A DNA stretch of 64,000 nt from Trichinella spiralis (Eukaryota > Nematoda > Enoplea > Trichinellida > Trichinellidae): assembly GCA_000181795.3 (NCBI GenBank), contig CM012954.1:3967302-4031301 (forward strand), written 5' to 3'. This document shows, piece by piece, positions 11,465 to 24,915 of this stretch. Below the pieces are notes generated by a model that made no database searches, was not told the origin of the DNA, and saw nothing but the letters and a program-made list of their open reading frames with translations. The position numbers were made by a program, and so were the translations under genes. Positions within the stretch are counted from its first letter, which is position 1. Every line of letters starts with the position of its first letter.

Positions 11465-11879
11465 ATGTTAATTTTCTTGTTAATGTTTTTTTTCTTTCAA
11501 TTTTCGTTGACTTATATATATATATATATATTGTTGAGTAAAATATAAACAGCAGCATATGCGTATGTATTGCATTTTTATAAAACGAAAATTCGATGAA
11601 ATTGGAAAGTAACATTTAAAAATAAAAATGAACAATTTCAAACGTTTTCAACAATAAATGCAAAAAGTACATAATGCACAAATAATAATATTATCAACAA
11701 CAATGTGGAAGTATTTTTCACTGTATTTATCTTGTTCATTTCTCTCAATCAGAAGACGCAACTTCGGCAAAAGAAGTTTCCATCGTTTGGTTGACTGCAT
11801 AACTGATGGTGCAAGAATTCAAAATGCTTACATAAATTATTCAACATTAATAAATACGACGACAATGACGAACAGAAAA
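11465..11879. other. Convergent 3' region between golgin-45 and MFSD5
   Basis: This short non-coding gap holds both 3' UTRs. It contains a (TA)n run at 11513-11531 and AATAAA-type signals for golgin-45 near 11620-11660. Confidence 0.5.
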
Positions 11880-13885
11880 TTATTCGGAAAGTAATGGCGG
11901 TTCGTCGTCGCTTTTCAGTTGCAGCACAAAATAATCCACATCTGAATGCTTGGACAACGATGTCAAAAGAAACGTGGTCAGCAAGCAGACGGCCAACAGC
12001 GCCGTACAAAGAACTAACAGTAGCCAATTTCCGTAATAATCATGACTGTGCAAAAAGAGCAGCGCTCCAATGGCGATAATATTTAACGGAACTCGAAACA
12101 GAGCTAACAACACTGGCCTAGCTTCTGCTGGCAGTACATCTTTCTGTTGTCGTTGCATGACCGGAAAATACAAACCTACTCCTGTCTGATATAAGCAAAG
12201 CGTAAGAAGTAAAATTTTGTATTTGACACCGCTAGTTTGACCTGGATAACCAACCAATACAGAAAAACCCATCCCGGCAAGGCTGCACGCAGTAGCAATG
12301 GATAATAAATTAGATATCGACAAATGAGTGCTCAACCGACGGTAAAAAATTGTTCCCAACAAAGTTGAAGCCATGAAACAAGCATAAATGTTACCAAAAC
12401 TGGGACTATAATTTGCGTCTGGATTCAACTGAATAAATATTGGCGTCCACATGAATATAAAAAGATAAAATGAACCTTCGTACAGCGACTGTATAATGCA
12501 AACGATTAAAGCGTTTGGCCGTCGTAATAAAATTCTCTTCGCGCGTATCAAATCATTCCAAAGATGATTTCCGCTACGCATCTCTTGACGATTTGGTGCC
12601 CATTTGCAAAATATCCATATTATAGCCACGCTCAATATCGGTACGCATAGAAGAAACGGAAATACGGTCGTTTCGAAAACTTTTTCCGTAAACTGCGCAA
12701 CATAGCCTAGAAACAAATTGAAAATTATTAATCACTGAGATGTTCAAAATTTTTAACATACTTTAACAAGTAGAACGTCTACTCAAATACGCACCGAAAG
12801 TAATTAGGCTGCACTGCAAATGTTTACTTGACAATCATTTTCTTACAGTTACAATCCCTTCCTCATTAACCCTTTTAATGAACATATGCATTTAAATAAT
12901 TGTAAAAAATACCATTAATTTAAATAATAATGAATATGCAAATCAACGTATGATGAGTGGAACTTTAAAACTGTTTTGACAATAATCATGTATTAAATCA
13001 ACTTGTCTACTGAAAATAAAGTTGTTACCCCGAGAATTTTTCAAAATTGCAATTTATTATCATTTGAAAGGTTTATTTTCACTACAATATATTCATCGCA
13101 AACTGCTCTGCTAAGAAAGCAAAAAATTAAAATAAATAAATAGCCACAAATATATTCTGTTACCAAATCAAATATGAATACAAAAATTTTGAACATTCAT
13201 ATCTACTTATGTTCAAGTATGCATGTGAAATAAAAATGAAAACACAATATTCAACTAGACTAACATAACATAACATAACAGACTTTATGAATTATAAAAT
13301 CAAGGTCTGCTTACCGGCAATTATGGAAAAAATGATACTGCGGACGAACACATAACGAAATGTGATGGCCACCCATTCTTTAGGAAAATCATATCGATTC
13401 AAATGTTCATGTAAATACCATTCTTGAAACGGTGCCAAAAGCATAGTAGCAGCAACACCATCAAAAATTCGACTCCACATCAGAACGTAATAATTAGAAC
13501 TTGCTTTCAAAAAGCATGATCCACTCGTCAGCACACAACAGACACAACACACAACGCGACGTTCAAACTTTTGCAAAATGTAATTGATAAACAGTCCGCA
13601 GATTAAATTTGTGAACAAACCAACCGCGTACAACAATGCAATATCTGATTCTTTGTACCCGTACGTTGCAAATAAATAATATATATAAGGTGCTTGAAGA
13701 CTGTCAGCAAAGAGGACAATCAGGTGCCCGAATGCATAAACGCGCTGGAACTTTGTAAAATCTGCATTAGTGATGCTAAATGAAGGTGCCGACCGCCCGA
13801 ACATACGGACACCTCTTCGCCACAAAGACAAAATGCCCGAAACAGTAACAATCAATACAGTGATAAGAAAAATAAAAAAATCCAT
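11880..13885 (-). CDS. MFSD5: MFSD5-type major facilitator (molybdate-anion transporter family)
   Basis: Two exons, 13315-13885 and 11880-12706, joined across a 608-nt intron, encode 465 residues. MFSD5 is a 12-helix membrane protein assigned to molybdate transport. The signature blocks of the family are present: DSLQAPYIYYLFATYGYKE (near residue 55-75), SDIALLYAVGL, MWSRIFDGVAATMLLAPFQEWYLHEHLNRYDFP.EW (the family's FEAWYVHEH..RHDFPAEW), then after the central loop SLYEGSFYLFIFMWTPIF, GLYFPVMQRQQKDVLP and RVPLN. I chose the ATG at 13885 because the upstream codons are preceded by a 'ttttgcag' acceptor; initiation in front of it would use a non-ATG codon. The C-terminal tail is acidic (KSDDEPPLLSE) and includes a dileucine that could act as a sorting signal. 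Confidence 0.9.
13261..13280. repeat. (TAACA)4 microsatellite
   Basis: Four perfect pentamer units close to the donor side of the MFSD5 intron. Confidence 0.85.
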
Positions 13886-14541
13886 CACTGTTACAACGCT
13901 TCGTGAACTTTTCACTGCAAAACATTACCCGCACGCAAATACAGAAAGTAAAAGATGCACAGGTGCAAATTATGGCAAGTAAAGTAAATTTTTTTAACTG
14001 ATCAAGAAAAACAATTTTTTAATATTTAATTCTATTTAGTCAATTAAATAAAATTTGATATTAAATATAAACTCTAAACGACTGTTAAACAGATTTCTTT
14101 TTATAAAATAAGCTTTTGTGAGCATGAAATTTGTACTTTGCAATAACTTAGTTATAAAACGTCATAAATGATTCCGTATGAATGCACATAAATTAAAAAT
14201 TGCATTAACCTCAATTAATTTCACAAATTTTTCCCGATTTAACGACTACGTGAAATTAAAATTAATGATTATCATCAGTGAAAATGTAAAATATAATAAC
14301 CTCATCAAATAATAGCATAATAATATTTACTACTATTCATCAAAATTTCGAGTATCATTCTAAATTATTGTTATTATAATTGTATAAATATTTAAAACAC
14401 GAACAACTTCAATGCAGTGTCGATTTTTCTCACAAATGAAAAAGAAAACAAACCAACAACAAGAAGCTTTTAGAACTGTATAAATATATCGAAACATTAT
14501 TGCTCTGCTTCTTCTGACTGCCCTATTCTCAAAATTTCCCC
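13886..14541. other. Spacer between DUSP12 and MFSD5
   Basis: AT-rich, no coding frame supported. It should hold the DUSP12 3' UTR and the MFSD5 promoter. A 'ttttgcag' acceptor on the minus strand lies 28 nt before the MFSD5 ATG. Confidence 0.4.
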
Positions 14542-15746
14542 CTAATATTTCATCCATTTGTCTACTTTGCATCGATGAATCATAAAAGCTGGAGATATCC
14601 ATGCTGCACAACCGCATCGACTCCCACTCCAGATGAATGAACCCAACTTGCTTCCACATTTCGGACAGTTGATCTGAAAATGAAGTACAAAATTTAATTT
14701 GTAACCAAAAATTTCCATTAAAAAACCAGACTAACTGATGTATATATGTTTATTCAATTATTTACTTTGCCTTCATACTGTAAAATACTTTCTGCCATCC
14801 ACTTCACAGGCAAAATGAAATCAATATCTGCACAATCGTCATCTGGCTTTTTCTTATCATGTTCCAATAATGACTGCTGAGTGTAAAGACAACGACGGCA
14901 TTTACGGCATGTGTACAACGTTTTCGGGCAGTTTGTTGAATTTGCCGGTGAAAATTCATCTGGATCTGGTGAAATTATTTCAGAAATCGTCGATTTTGTC
15001 AAACCTTAAAAAATGCTTTAATTCTCCTTTAAATATTCAAAATTATTGAGAAACGAAAGAAACACGCATTCTATAACTTTGTCAAGTACTGTAAAAAGTA
15101 TTTTGAATAGAGTCAGTTATATTACCGCCCTCATGGAGTTTTCTCCATTTTCCCAATGCTAGCAATTTGTACTCCGGTCGATTGCGATCCACTTGCCAAC
15201 CGAATTTGAAAAAAAGGTTCAACTGCTTCATGAAACCCATATTGGGACTAAATAACAAAAAATGTATAAAAACAATTAATAAAATAAATGAAAAAGAATA
15301 GAAAAAAAAACACTCACTAGACTATACTTCGAACCGCTTGAATACGAAGCAGAGCTTCATTTTCATCAATGCTGTACTTCTTCATCAAATATGCTGCCAC
15401 AACAGTAGCACTGCGAGATATGCCTTCTTGGCTGAAAAAAAATAAATAAATAATTTATCAGATAAAAAATAAAAATTGAAAAAACTGCATACCAATGGAC
15501 CAAAATGTTTTCCTTTGATCGAATGGCCGATTCGATGAATTCAATGCAACGATCAAAATCATCCATCAAATTCCATTCCGGAAGATCTTTCGCTATTACA
15601 AATAAATATGTTATAGATTGATAACGGATTTCCGGTGGAAACATGTCGACTGTAAGAACTCGACTGATGAAATAATCTCGTAAACGACGTATATCGACCG
15701 CTTCGTTAACCGCTCCAATATACAAACCAGGCTCAATGCAATGCAT
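14542..15746 (-). CDS. DUSP12: Dual-specificity phosphatase 12 (YVH1 family)
   Basis: Five exons (15493-15746, 15318-15431, 15126-15247, 14766-15004, 14542-14673) give 286 residues. DUSP12/Yvh1 is a protein phosphatase with a zinc-binding tail; in yeast Yvh1 acts in release of Mrt4 during late 60S ribosome assembly. The catalytic loop HCQEGISR (H84, C85, R91) is split between exons 1 and 2, with the Cys codon formed across the junction. The C-terminal zinc domain keeps TCRKCRRCLY, then H, PVKWM, EGKINCPKCGSKLGSF.W and GCAAWISPAF, which are the family's diagnostic blocks. The ATG follows a splice acceptor (ttttcag) directly, pointing to a trans-spliced leader or a 5' UTR intron. It lies 301 bp downstream of SLC9 on the same strand. 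Confidence 0.93.
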
Positions 15747-16047
15747 CTGAAAATATCAATTTAGAAATAATTGACAATTTCGAAACAAAATGCATTTAAT
15801 GCACTGAAATTTTGTACAGTTTCAAAAATAACATACATTTAGATAAAAAACGTGTGAAGTTTTTAATTTCGTTCTAAACACAAAAGACTGACGACAACAA
15901 CAACAGAGAGAAGCATATTTTTTTATCTGCATCAAGAAGCATACTTTTACAGCCTACCATTTCTACTAGTAGAATACGGAATCAGAAAAGTTATAAAAAA
16001 CCACAATCGGAAAATGTAAAGCAAGAAAGCAACACGAATCAACTGCA

Positions 16048-19000
16048 TCAAGCAAATATGTCGACGGTCGACGAAGAATGAAATAAATCATACTCTTGAC
16101 TTCCATTCAGCTGGTTGTAATCTTGCTAAAATTTGAAAATTGCATATTAATCTCTTTTTTCTTGTTTATCACATCGCATACATACCTGCTGATGTTGTAA
16201 ATCTGTAGTGAATAGTTTCGCTATCGGCAAACACCACTGCGGCATTGTCTCAACCAAAGACGGCTTGGCATGAGTAAGTAACGGTTTCAAAAATCTAAAC
16301 AAAAAAAATATTATTTTATTACAAAACTAAAATTGCACATATTGTACAACAATTACTCACTTATTATCAAAATCGTACCATTTTTGAGGTAACAAAGATT
16401 TATCCCACCGATTATGAGAATGAGGAGACAACATACCCTAAACAAAAACAAATATACAATTAAAATAACCTATAACTGCAAGCCAACCTGATCCAGTGCA
16501 GCTGAACTTTGGTCACAGCATCTAAATAACATTAACAAGTTAAAAATAAAATCATTGGAGCAAAACAAAACAGTTAACAGTTACTTGATTTTCAACCATT
16601 CAATAATTTGAACCGTCAAACCACCATTAAATAACACTGTAAATATCACAATCAATGATGTAGTTGAATAAATAATACGCATCTGTGGAGAAGATGTGTT
16701 CCGTATTGCAAGAGCGAAAGCCATAGCTCCGCGCAAACCTAATCAAAGGAAAATTTTAATCAATACGGCAATATCAATATATAATATAAAATAACAAACT
16801 ACCTGCAAAGAATAACATGTGCTGGTGTTTCATTGGAATCGGCGGGCGACGTCCCACATTCAAGATAGCCGTCAGTGGATAAATCATAATCAAACGACCA
16901 ATAAAAATTGCAATCTAGCAAAAAAACTGGCGATGTGTTGGCAAAAATGATTGCCAAAAATAAACTTACAAATGCTCCCAAAATAAACCATATGTTAAAG
17001 AGATGCGCTTGAGAAGTAAACAATGATACACCAATGTATGTGAAAATAAAATTTTCCGACAGAAACGTCAGCACTTCAAAAAACTAGAAAAAACTTCGTT
17101 TTAGCTCATACTGTTTTACAAAATTTAAACAACGTAAAAGCAGTACTTGTTTAGTTCGCATTTTTGAATCTGACGACAAATTATTGAACGTATAATGTGC
17201 TTGGCATATACCACAAAAAAGCACCGACACGATACCTATATAAAAGTATTTTAAAAATTTACCTAATTAATTAAATTTAGCCCAATGTTTTACCCGTCAT
17301 GTGCGCCGCTTCAGAAATAAGAAATGATAAATAGCTCATCAAAATAAATAACGTCGCTTCAAGCAAAGGATATTGTGATATTTTTGTAAATTTCATAAAC
17401 AAAGAAGCCAAGCAACCGACAAGTGAGCCAATGCCCATCGAACCAAAGAATACACCAAAAAAATGACCAAAACTATTTAACAAAGCTCGACCATCAAAAA
17501 GCAATGCTTCGCTACCAGGAGAAGGTGAATGACGTTCAATAGTTCTAAAGTAAAACAAATACTGGATTGAAATTATTCAAAATAAAATTAATTAATTAAT
17601 TAATATTAATATATAAAAAAATTACTGGGAAAGTACAATAGCAACAGCATCATTGAGCGCACTTTCACCAAACACCAATGCGAATAAATCACTGTCCACT
17701 TTCAAATCGTTAAATATAGCTAATACCGTGACTATAAAAACAAATATTTATAAAACATCTTAAAATGCACTATATTCTTTCAGATTATTACAAAAACACA
17801 ATGCTATTCGGAAATTGAAGTGAATAAAAAAATACTTGGATCAGTGGCAGAAATTACTGCCCCAAAAAGAAATGTCTCGCTCAAGCTAAACGGTAGACGA
17901 ACGAAGGATGTAAAACCATACATGACAAGCCTAGAATAAATTTTACTCATTAATAAAAATAATTACATTCACAAGCAGTATTTAACGTAAAAAAAATAAA
18001 TTTGTTTATTTAAAAAATAATAATCACATACCCAACCACTACAACAGAAAGAGAAGTTCCACATACAGCATACATCAATATAGAACCAATGTTTCGAAAA
18101 AAGTGACCTTTTTTCAAACTGTATCCAGCATTAAAAATAATCGGAGGAAGTAAAATATTAAAAAATATTTCTGAGTCAAAAGTTGCCTAAATAAGTTGAA
18201 TACGCATTCAGTAAAACTTAAAAAGCAATAATAAGTTGCAAATACCTTTTCTTCTAGCAAACCTTCTTTGAAAACGTTAACGTTGCTATCAAACTTGTAT
18301 CTTAACAAAATTGACTGATTTTCCTTGGATATTCCATCATAATACGGCACACTTAATCGAAGAAAATCTGGAGGCAAATCAACATCTGCTGTGGTGTTCC
18401 AAAGTTGCACATCAGCAGTGATGGCTCCGCTAGAGTTTCCATTAGTACATAATTTAATTATTAGACCAACAATCAAACCTAAAAAAGAAAATGCACCCTT
18501 CATAAAAAACCATACTAATAAATAAATAAATACAGTAAGAAACAATACTGGCCTCATAATAAAAATAACTTGTTACAAAACTAGATATTAAAATGAATCA
18601 TCAATAAAAATACACTCCAACCATTAAATAAACAATAAAAATTCATCTATTCAAAATCAAGACATTCATCAGTAAGCAAATATGTTTTCAAACTGAGAAA
18701 TATTTTCCGTGCCTAATAAGTATAATCATAAATTCATCAAATAACACACGCTTATTAAAAAATTATAAAATACACTAATACAACTGTATACATGCTGTAC
18801 ATAATGACAATATTTATAAATAAAGCAAAACATTTACGTATGACGTTAATAAAATTCTATAACTAAACAAATGTGAAGATACCCTTTCCACTATTAAACA
18901 ATATCACAATTCTAATTTGATGTTGAAGCGAAAGCAAATAAACAACTTGCCGTATATTAATGTTAAGCCCGTTTCGTGAACGAACCGTAATCGGCGATGC

Positions 19001-19158
19001 TTAAAAATCCAAATGGTTAGGACGGTCATTATCATTAAAATGGTGTAAAGCATCAAATTCAACGTGTCCACTTGATGGAGTGCAGCCAATTTTCGTTCCG
19101 TTATTCCCTCAGCGACAACATCTACAGGCAAACGCCGGATAATTTCTGCCGATGCCAT
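16048..19158 (-). CDS. Endosomal Na+(K+)/H+ exchanger, SLC9A6/7/9 type
   Basis: Fourteen exons give 604 residues: 18951-19158, 18246-18478, 18032-18186, 17836-17930, 17626-17731, 17294-17544, 17147-17235, 16970-17083, 16803-16914, 16585-16738, 16488-16521, 16361-16437, 16186-16294, 16048-16125. These exchangers set pH of recycling and late endosomes. Family blocks in order are [66 protein letters not shown] (ion-binding N257-D258), [34 protein letters not shown] and [15 protein letters not shown]. After the last helix, [15 protein letters not shown] matches the NHE6/7/9 tail, which excludes the plasma-membrane NHE1-3 group. Intron 1 has a GC donor (GCAAGT), needed for the IYG-LIVGL join. The cytoplasmic tail is shorter than in mammals. 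Confidence 0.94.
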
Positions 19159-20180
19159 TCTTGACGACAAAAAATTCAGCACTTCCAAATTTCACTATAG
19201 CTGTATCGATTTACTGTCTTCGCTTAACAATGACTATATTTCACATCAGAAAACATAAAGCTTAAACAGAAAATGTTACACAAAAAGCTGTTTTCAAAAT
19301 GACATGCATTACCTTAGAAAACAGAAATTGAATGTTTCCAAATATGTATAAAAACAATTACCAGAAGTAAATTGTCAAATTAGATGCAAAATCTAATTAT
19401 AAAATTATAATAATAAAAATGTAAATAACAACTTTGAAAGGTGGTATAAATTAGCAAGCGTTGGCAAATTATTTATTATTCAAGTACAGTAAAACAATCG
19501 TTATTGCTTTTCAGGTAAAATAGTAATACGGTATGTTCATCAATTCAGAGTTCACACTGTTAGCTAAGTATTCCAAAATAATTGCATCGTTGTTTGTTTT
19601 GAATTTAAATAATGAACTATTATTAGAAATGTTATGCAAATAAACGGATAAGCTTATAAATGATACAGGCACCTGCTAAAAATTTCAAACTTTACAAATG
19701 GACAAACGTTCGTTCGTTACATTTCTTTATAATAAACATTCAAATTAAAACATTTCATCGATTTTAATAAAATTACTACTATTTTTCAAAACAAATGTTC
19801 CACCACCCAGTCTACCAATTCATACTCTGGGACAGAGGGCTGTTGCGCTATCAATTCAAGCCAACCGCTTCAATCATGTTGAACTTAATTGGCTTGCATT
19901 CACAGATCGCGCAGCATTAACGTTCTTGAAGTACAGCAATATATTAAGCAGTAAGCAAGAAATATACAATGTCAAAGTAAATTAACATACAAAAAGAGAT
20001 GAACTGGAGATTAAAAGTGTTTTATTTATTCGTCGTTTCTTAATAAATAATAATAATAATACGCTGGGTAATGATAAGCAGTGACGCGTAATAATAAATG
20101 ATGAAAATAACTTTTTCCAAAAACAGCTGAAACACTGAATGAACGAAGAATTTGAAAACAAACATATCTTGACTGATTCT
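19159..20180. other. Spacer between PCGF and SLC9
   Basis: Non-coding. A minus-strand AATAAA pair at 20021-20030 is a good polyadenylation candidate for PCGF, about 150 nt after its stop. No conserved element was recognised. Confidence 0.45.
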
Positions 20181-22299
20181 TCAAGTTCGTGCAAGACTGC
20201 ATTCATCTAAAAAATCACCGTAAAGCAAACATTTTACTCTGTTTATTTCATGCATTTACAATAATTTTTCAGTTATAATACACAAATTCACGACAATACA
20301 ATTATCATTCCATTTATATTTGAAACATTTCAATGTACATTACAAGGATAATTAAACAAAAATTTATTTCACTTCGTTTTACAAAATTCCAAAAAATAAA
20401 CGCTGCACACAGAACAGCATATAACAAAATATTTGCAAACTTACCAAGTATCTGCTTTTCCGGCGTCAATTCCGGCATCACTTGAATCTGATCTTCAAAG
20501 CCGATGATGTCATAATAAAAATGAATAATTTGTTTCTAAAATATTTAACTTAAAAATTACTTAAAGTCATAAAAAATTATAAACAAAAATTATTGAAAAT
20601 AATCAGTCAACGTAAAATTTTATTTATAAAATAAGTTAACAGTTTGTTTCATCGAATATATAAAAACTTACTTTAGCACTCAAAAAGATGTAAAACACGT
20701 CAACTAAAGAGTACTCATCAATTAAAATCTCATCTGCATACCAAAGAGTGACCTAGAGCAAATAATATTATTTTCAAATTGACATAAGTGAACAAACCTG
20801 TTGGTAGTGGACTGTGAATTTAGAGGCAATCATCTTTCTCAGCTGTTTGATACGGACAGCAGCAGGAGCTGAATACAGTCTTTTCAAGCTAGAGCCCTTA
20901 AAAGCATAAAATCGGATCACTTTGCCATTTCATTAAATCGAAGCTGTTCTACTTATTCAAACAAAAATACAAAATCAAATTATTTTTCCTAAAGTAAAGC
21001 TAGGTAGTAACCAACACTACAAAAATTCACAACTTCTATAAATTTCATAATAAAATTTTATGCAAAGTCAAATACCGAAAATTCAGAAAATGAAGACGCA
21101 GGAGGTTGCTGAATTAAGACTCTATAATATTCAGATTGCTAATAATGAAAAACATTTCCACTTCAAAAAAATACCCTTCGCGATGAGTGATAGATGCTCT
21201 TGGAGGTCTTTTCATTTCCAATATAAACATCACTCTTTCATACGGACTGCAGATATGTGTCGCAAGATCACGAATATAATCATTACTGAATTCTTTTTCT
21301 CTCTCTTCTGGACTTTCATTCATTACTTGAAATCGTGCACGTCTCAAAATTTCTTCTAAATTTTTACAATTAATATCACATTCAATAATTAAAAATAATA
21401 CACGTCAAAAAACAGAAATGCGTTCGCAAAAATTTGCAAACCGTTGCATCCACATCTCACCTTTATATACAGTTGGAATGAGCTTATATATCAGTAACTG
21501 CAGAGTATGATCCAATCTAAAATATTATGACTGTAAATAATATGAAATCAAAAATATCAAAAAATACAAGAACAAAAATTTATGTAATAATAGCAATGTA
21601 ATGATAAATGTAATAATAATAGAATATTAAGAATACTACTGATAAAACCTATCTAGTCTACATATATAATGAATCAATCAAATAAAAAACTTTAAATACT
21701 ATAAAAAATTAATAAACTTACATTTTACAATTAAATCTAATCTATCATCATCTACCAAAAAATTAATTAAACTGAATTATATAAAAGTTTATATAAATTA
21801 TATAAAAATAAAATTAAATGAACCAACCAAATAAATAATTAAACTAAATAAGAAAATCTAAATGAAACTCACTTCAGGGCACTTTCTAATTTGAATTTAT
21901 TAATCAATATACCACATGAGGGGCAATGAGCATCCTTCTCTATGTGCAAAAGTATGCATGATCGACAAACTAAAGCAAAAAATAAAACATAAATAAAGTG
22001 CTTAAAAAGCATCACAATGCCTAAAAATAAGACAAGGTAAATAGTTTAAATTATATAACAACAGTCATGTATGCATATAGGCAAAAATTAATTAATTATT
22101 CAATTAAAATATATAGTTAAATACTGCAATGAAAACTTCAAAACGTGAAATTCCCTTTCCTTGACGCATATATTTACTGATGAAAGTCTCAATACTCACA
22201 GTGATGCATGCATTCCACCACGGTGGTCGCTTCAATCATGTAGCCCATACACAGAGAACATATAAATTCATTCAAATGCTTCGGTTTATATTTGCACAT
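20181..22299 (-). CDS. Polycomb group RING finger protein (PCGF family)
   Basis: Eight exons (22200-22299, 21873-21969, 21461-21516, 21175-21355, 20798-20888, 20672-20752, 20445-20535, 20181-20206) encode 240 residues, close to human PCGF3 (242). PCGF proteins pair with RING1 in PRC1 complexes that ubiquitinate histone H2A. The RING domain is at the N-terminus: C.LCMGYMIEATTVVECMHHFC.SCI, then CPSCG, with the ATTV.EC.H.FC.SC block typical of PCGF. LDHTLQLLIYKLIP follows. The C-terminal half has a RAWUL-type ubiquitin-like fold: KRLYSAPAAVRIKQLRK, VTLWYADEILIDEYSLVDV. The ATG used gives a normal family N-terminus; a splice acceptor lies 10 nt upstream. The last 9-codon exon is the least certain piece. 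Orthology within PCGF1-6 is not settled; the C. elegans counterpart would be MIG-32-like. Confidence 0.88.
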
Positions 22300-24915
22300 C
22301 AAATTTTCACAGCTAAATAAAAAAATGAAACTTCTTGAAACACTTCGAACAAGTATATGTTTATAAGAAGTTCACATCATCTTCACATAAAATTTAAATA
22401 TCTTCAACAGATAAATATTTTATATATGCAAACTACATTTGTCTATTTTCAATTCAAAAAGTTATAAATTTTCGTTCAAGTATAACTTCTTTACAATACA
22501 TACCTAATTATCACTGGCTTTGTACAGTATCCTCGAAAAATTTATTAACATTTTCACCCTTATTGCAAACACGTACAGTTGAAATATAAGTACTGAAACT
22601 GAATTGAAACATAAACCTTTGGAAATATAAATATAACTATACAATGATGCACGAATTGCTGCTTGCCACTCCAAAAATGCAACTGGCAATTTACGTTTCT
22701 AAATAATTTTTAGTTTACTTCTTATTCCATTAAATAAAGAATAAATTTTTTGCAAAAGGGCAGAAACTGTATTTACACAATGAATTACAGTACAGGCATT
22801 GTTAACAAGTACTGACCTTACTTAAGATTTCTTTATGGCAAAAAACTTTTCGAAATGCAAAATTTCGTACAACAAATAGAAATAATGTAAAACAAATTAA
22901 AGTTCAAAAAAACGAAATTGCTACATCATAACGAAGCCAACATAGCAGCGCATTTTAAACTCTACACAACTTGATTTCATTTTAATCAGTATATTAAAAT
23001 TATTCTAAAATAAACTTGAAATCCGCATGTTTCATTTTTACATATATAAAAACTTCTCAGAAAAAATTAATCTGTCAACAATAAAAAAGAGCTCAACTCA
23101 GCACATAGCAATACGCATGTTGACTTGCTGCCGTTTGCAAAAAGAGAAGCCAATTAAAATATAAGGTATACTTAAGCGGAAGAAACATAAACAAATGAAA
23201 AATTTAGAAAGAATAATGTATTTCCTGTCAGATGGTTACTTGAGATGACAGTTTTTTAAATCAAATTAAAACAAAAATAAATGTTCAATGTGACTTACGT
23301 TTTGGACATATCGGACAGTAGGATTGCTTTGCTGTGAAGTTATAATTTCCACTAGCGCTGGAAGCAGATGTATTAACCTTCCGACAGTGTTTGCGTTGGT
23401 TGATTTCAGAAAATGCAAATACAATTGAACTGAAAATTACAATAATTTTCAGATAAATATTGGCAAATGAATCGCGTAAAATTAAATAATTACTCAAGAA
23501 AATATACTGATAATTAACCAGATATTAACAAACAATATGTAACTTTGAAATTTATTTCACAACAGTAAAACAAAACATTTAATTAAGCCAAAACAAAAAA
23601 ATTCATTTCATAAATTTATCAATAATCCTAGAGACAAAAATTACACACTCATCAAAATAAGACAAAAATTAACCACCTGACAGGATTTCACGAACAAAAG
23701 TTACGTTCAGTAAAAATGAAAAGCAGGCATCATTCATGGTCGTGTGATTTGAAGCAATAAATATAATTTTAACGTTTTCTACAAAAAGCATTGCATTTTA
23801 ATGTACTTCACCTATCTTCGAAAGCAAATATAAAAATACAAACAATAAAAGTTTGAAATAAGAATAATAACGTTCTTTATTTATATAAGCAAGATTTTAT
23901 GTAAGCAGGTTCTATGCAGTAAGTTTCATTTCGCAATTTTTAATATGTAATGTTGCTTTTCATGTTATTTATAATAAAATTCCTTTGTTTGCATTTTTAA
24001 TACAAAACTATGAGGGAAGTGGGATGCTAAATACAAATTTGCAATCTTTTAAAGAACTAGTAAAGAAATAATGAATTACAGAGTACATTTTAAAGTAATA
24101 TAATTAATAGTTTTATTAAATAATAGTAAACAGTTTAAATAACATCCATATGATCATATGCTACTAAAGAGACAAATAAAAATATTTCTTGATTTATTTA
24201 TTTGGAATAGCAGTACAGAACGACATACTGTATTACAAAAAATCGATAGTATGTGATAGTCAAGGATGGAGGATAGAAAGTATAAAACTGGATGCGATGG
24301 AGTAAACCCAAACGCAAAGATGGCAGCACAACTGAACAGAGGCGTCATTTGCTAACATGACCTTCCATTAATTTCATTGATTTTAAATTGTCCAAAAATT
24401 CAGCAACATTGGAATCGCATTGGTTTTCACGCATGTACAAAATGACTGTCAAGGAAAGGGAAACAAGATATTATCTGATGCTTCCAGCAGTTAGCGATGG
24501 CAGTTCTCTGATAAATTGAAGCTCTCGCATCTGTTGATTAAGAAGTCCAATTTGATGCATTTTACCATTTTTTATGAGAAAAACTAAAATTGAAGTCAGT
24601 AAGTAGTCGAACTGAAGGGATTTTGTACGACACTTCTTCCATAATTCGACTTCGACGCTTGAACTAAAATACTTAGTTGCATATACAAACCATCGTGTCG
24701 AAAAGTTGAAAAATTGTTCAAGAACAGTACAAAAAGTATTCTAATAGTTTATTCTGACAAAACAGTATATTTTGCATAGCAAAAATGTACAAGATTGCAT
24801 TTTTAAGTGATTTCATGCTGAGTAGTAGTGGGTATAAAAGCCACATGTGGGACATAACGTGCGATAATACAAAATTAATCTCAGAACAATTTGTATTAAT
24901 TTCTATTTTCAATAA
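22300..24915. other. Intergenic region upstream of PCGF, with one unassigned exon-like stretch
   Basis: No complete gene is recognised. The only exon-like part is 23299-23429 on the minus strand (listed separately). The remainder is AT-rich with short chance frames. Confidence 0.35.
23299..23429 (-). other. Possible unassigned exon, Cys-containing
   Basis: A minus-strand acceptor (attttcag) and a strong donor (GTAAGT) bound an open stretch of 131 nt. It encodes Ser/Asn-rich sequence with HCRK and YCPICPKR. Joined directly to the first PCGF exon it would hit a stop in the PCGF frame, so it is not a simple N-terminal extension. It may be a 5' UTR exon of PCGF, an exon of a small unrecognised gene, or chance. 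Confidence 0.2.

Noticed and set aside
13261-13280. Telomere-like repeat (TAACA)4
   Set aside because: Only four pentamers inside an intron; nematode telomere repeats are TTAGGC hexamers, so this is a simple microsatellite.
13886-13915. Upstream extension of MFSD5 beyond the ATG at 13885
   Set aside because: It has no ATG and is preceded by a splice acceptor, so it is 5' UTR.
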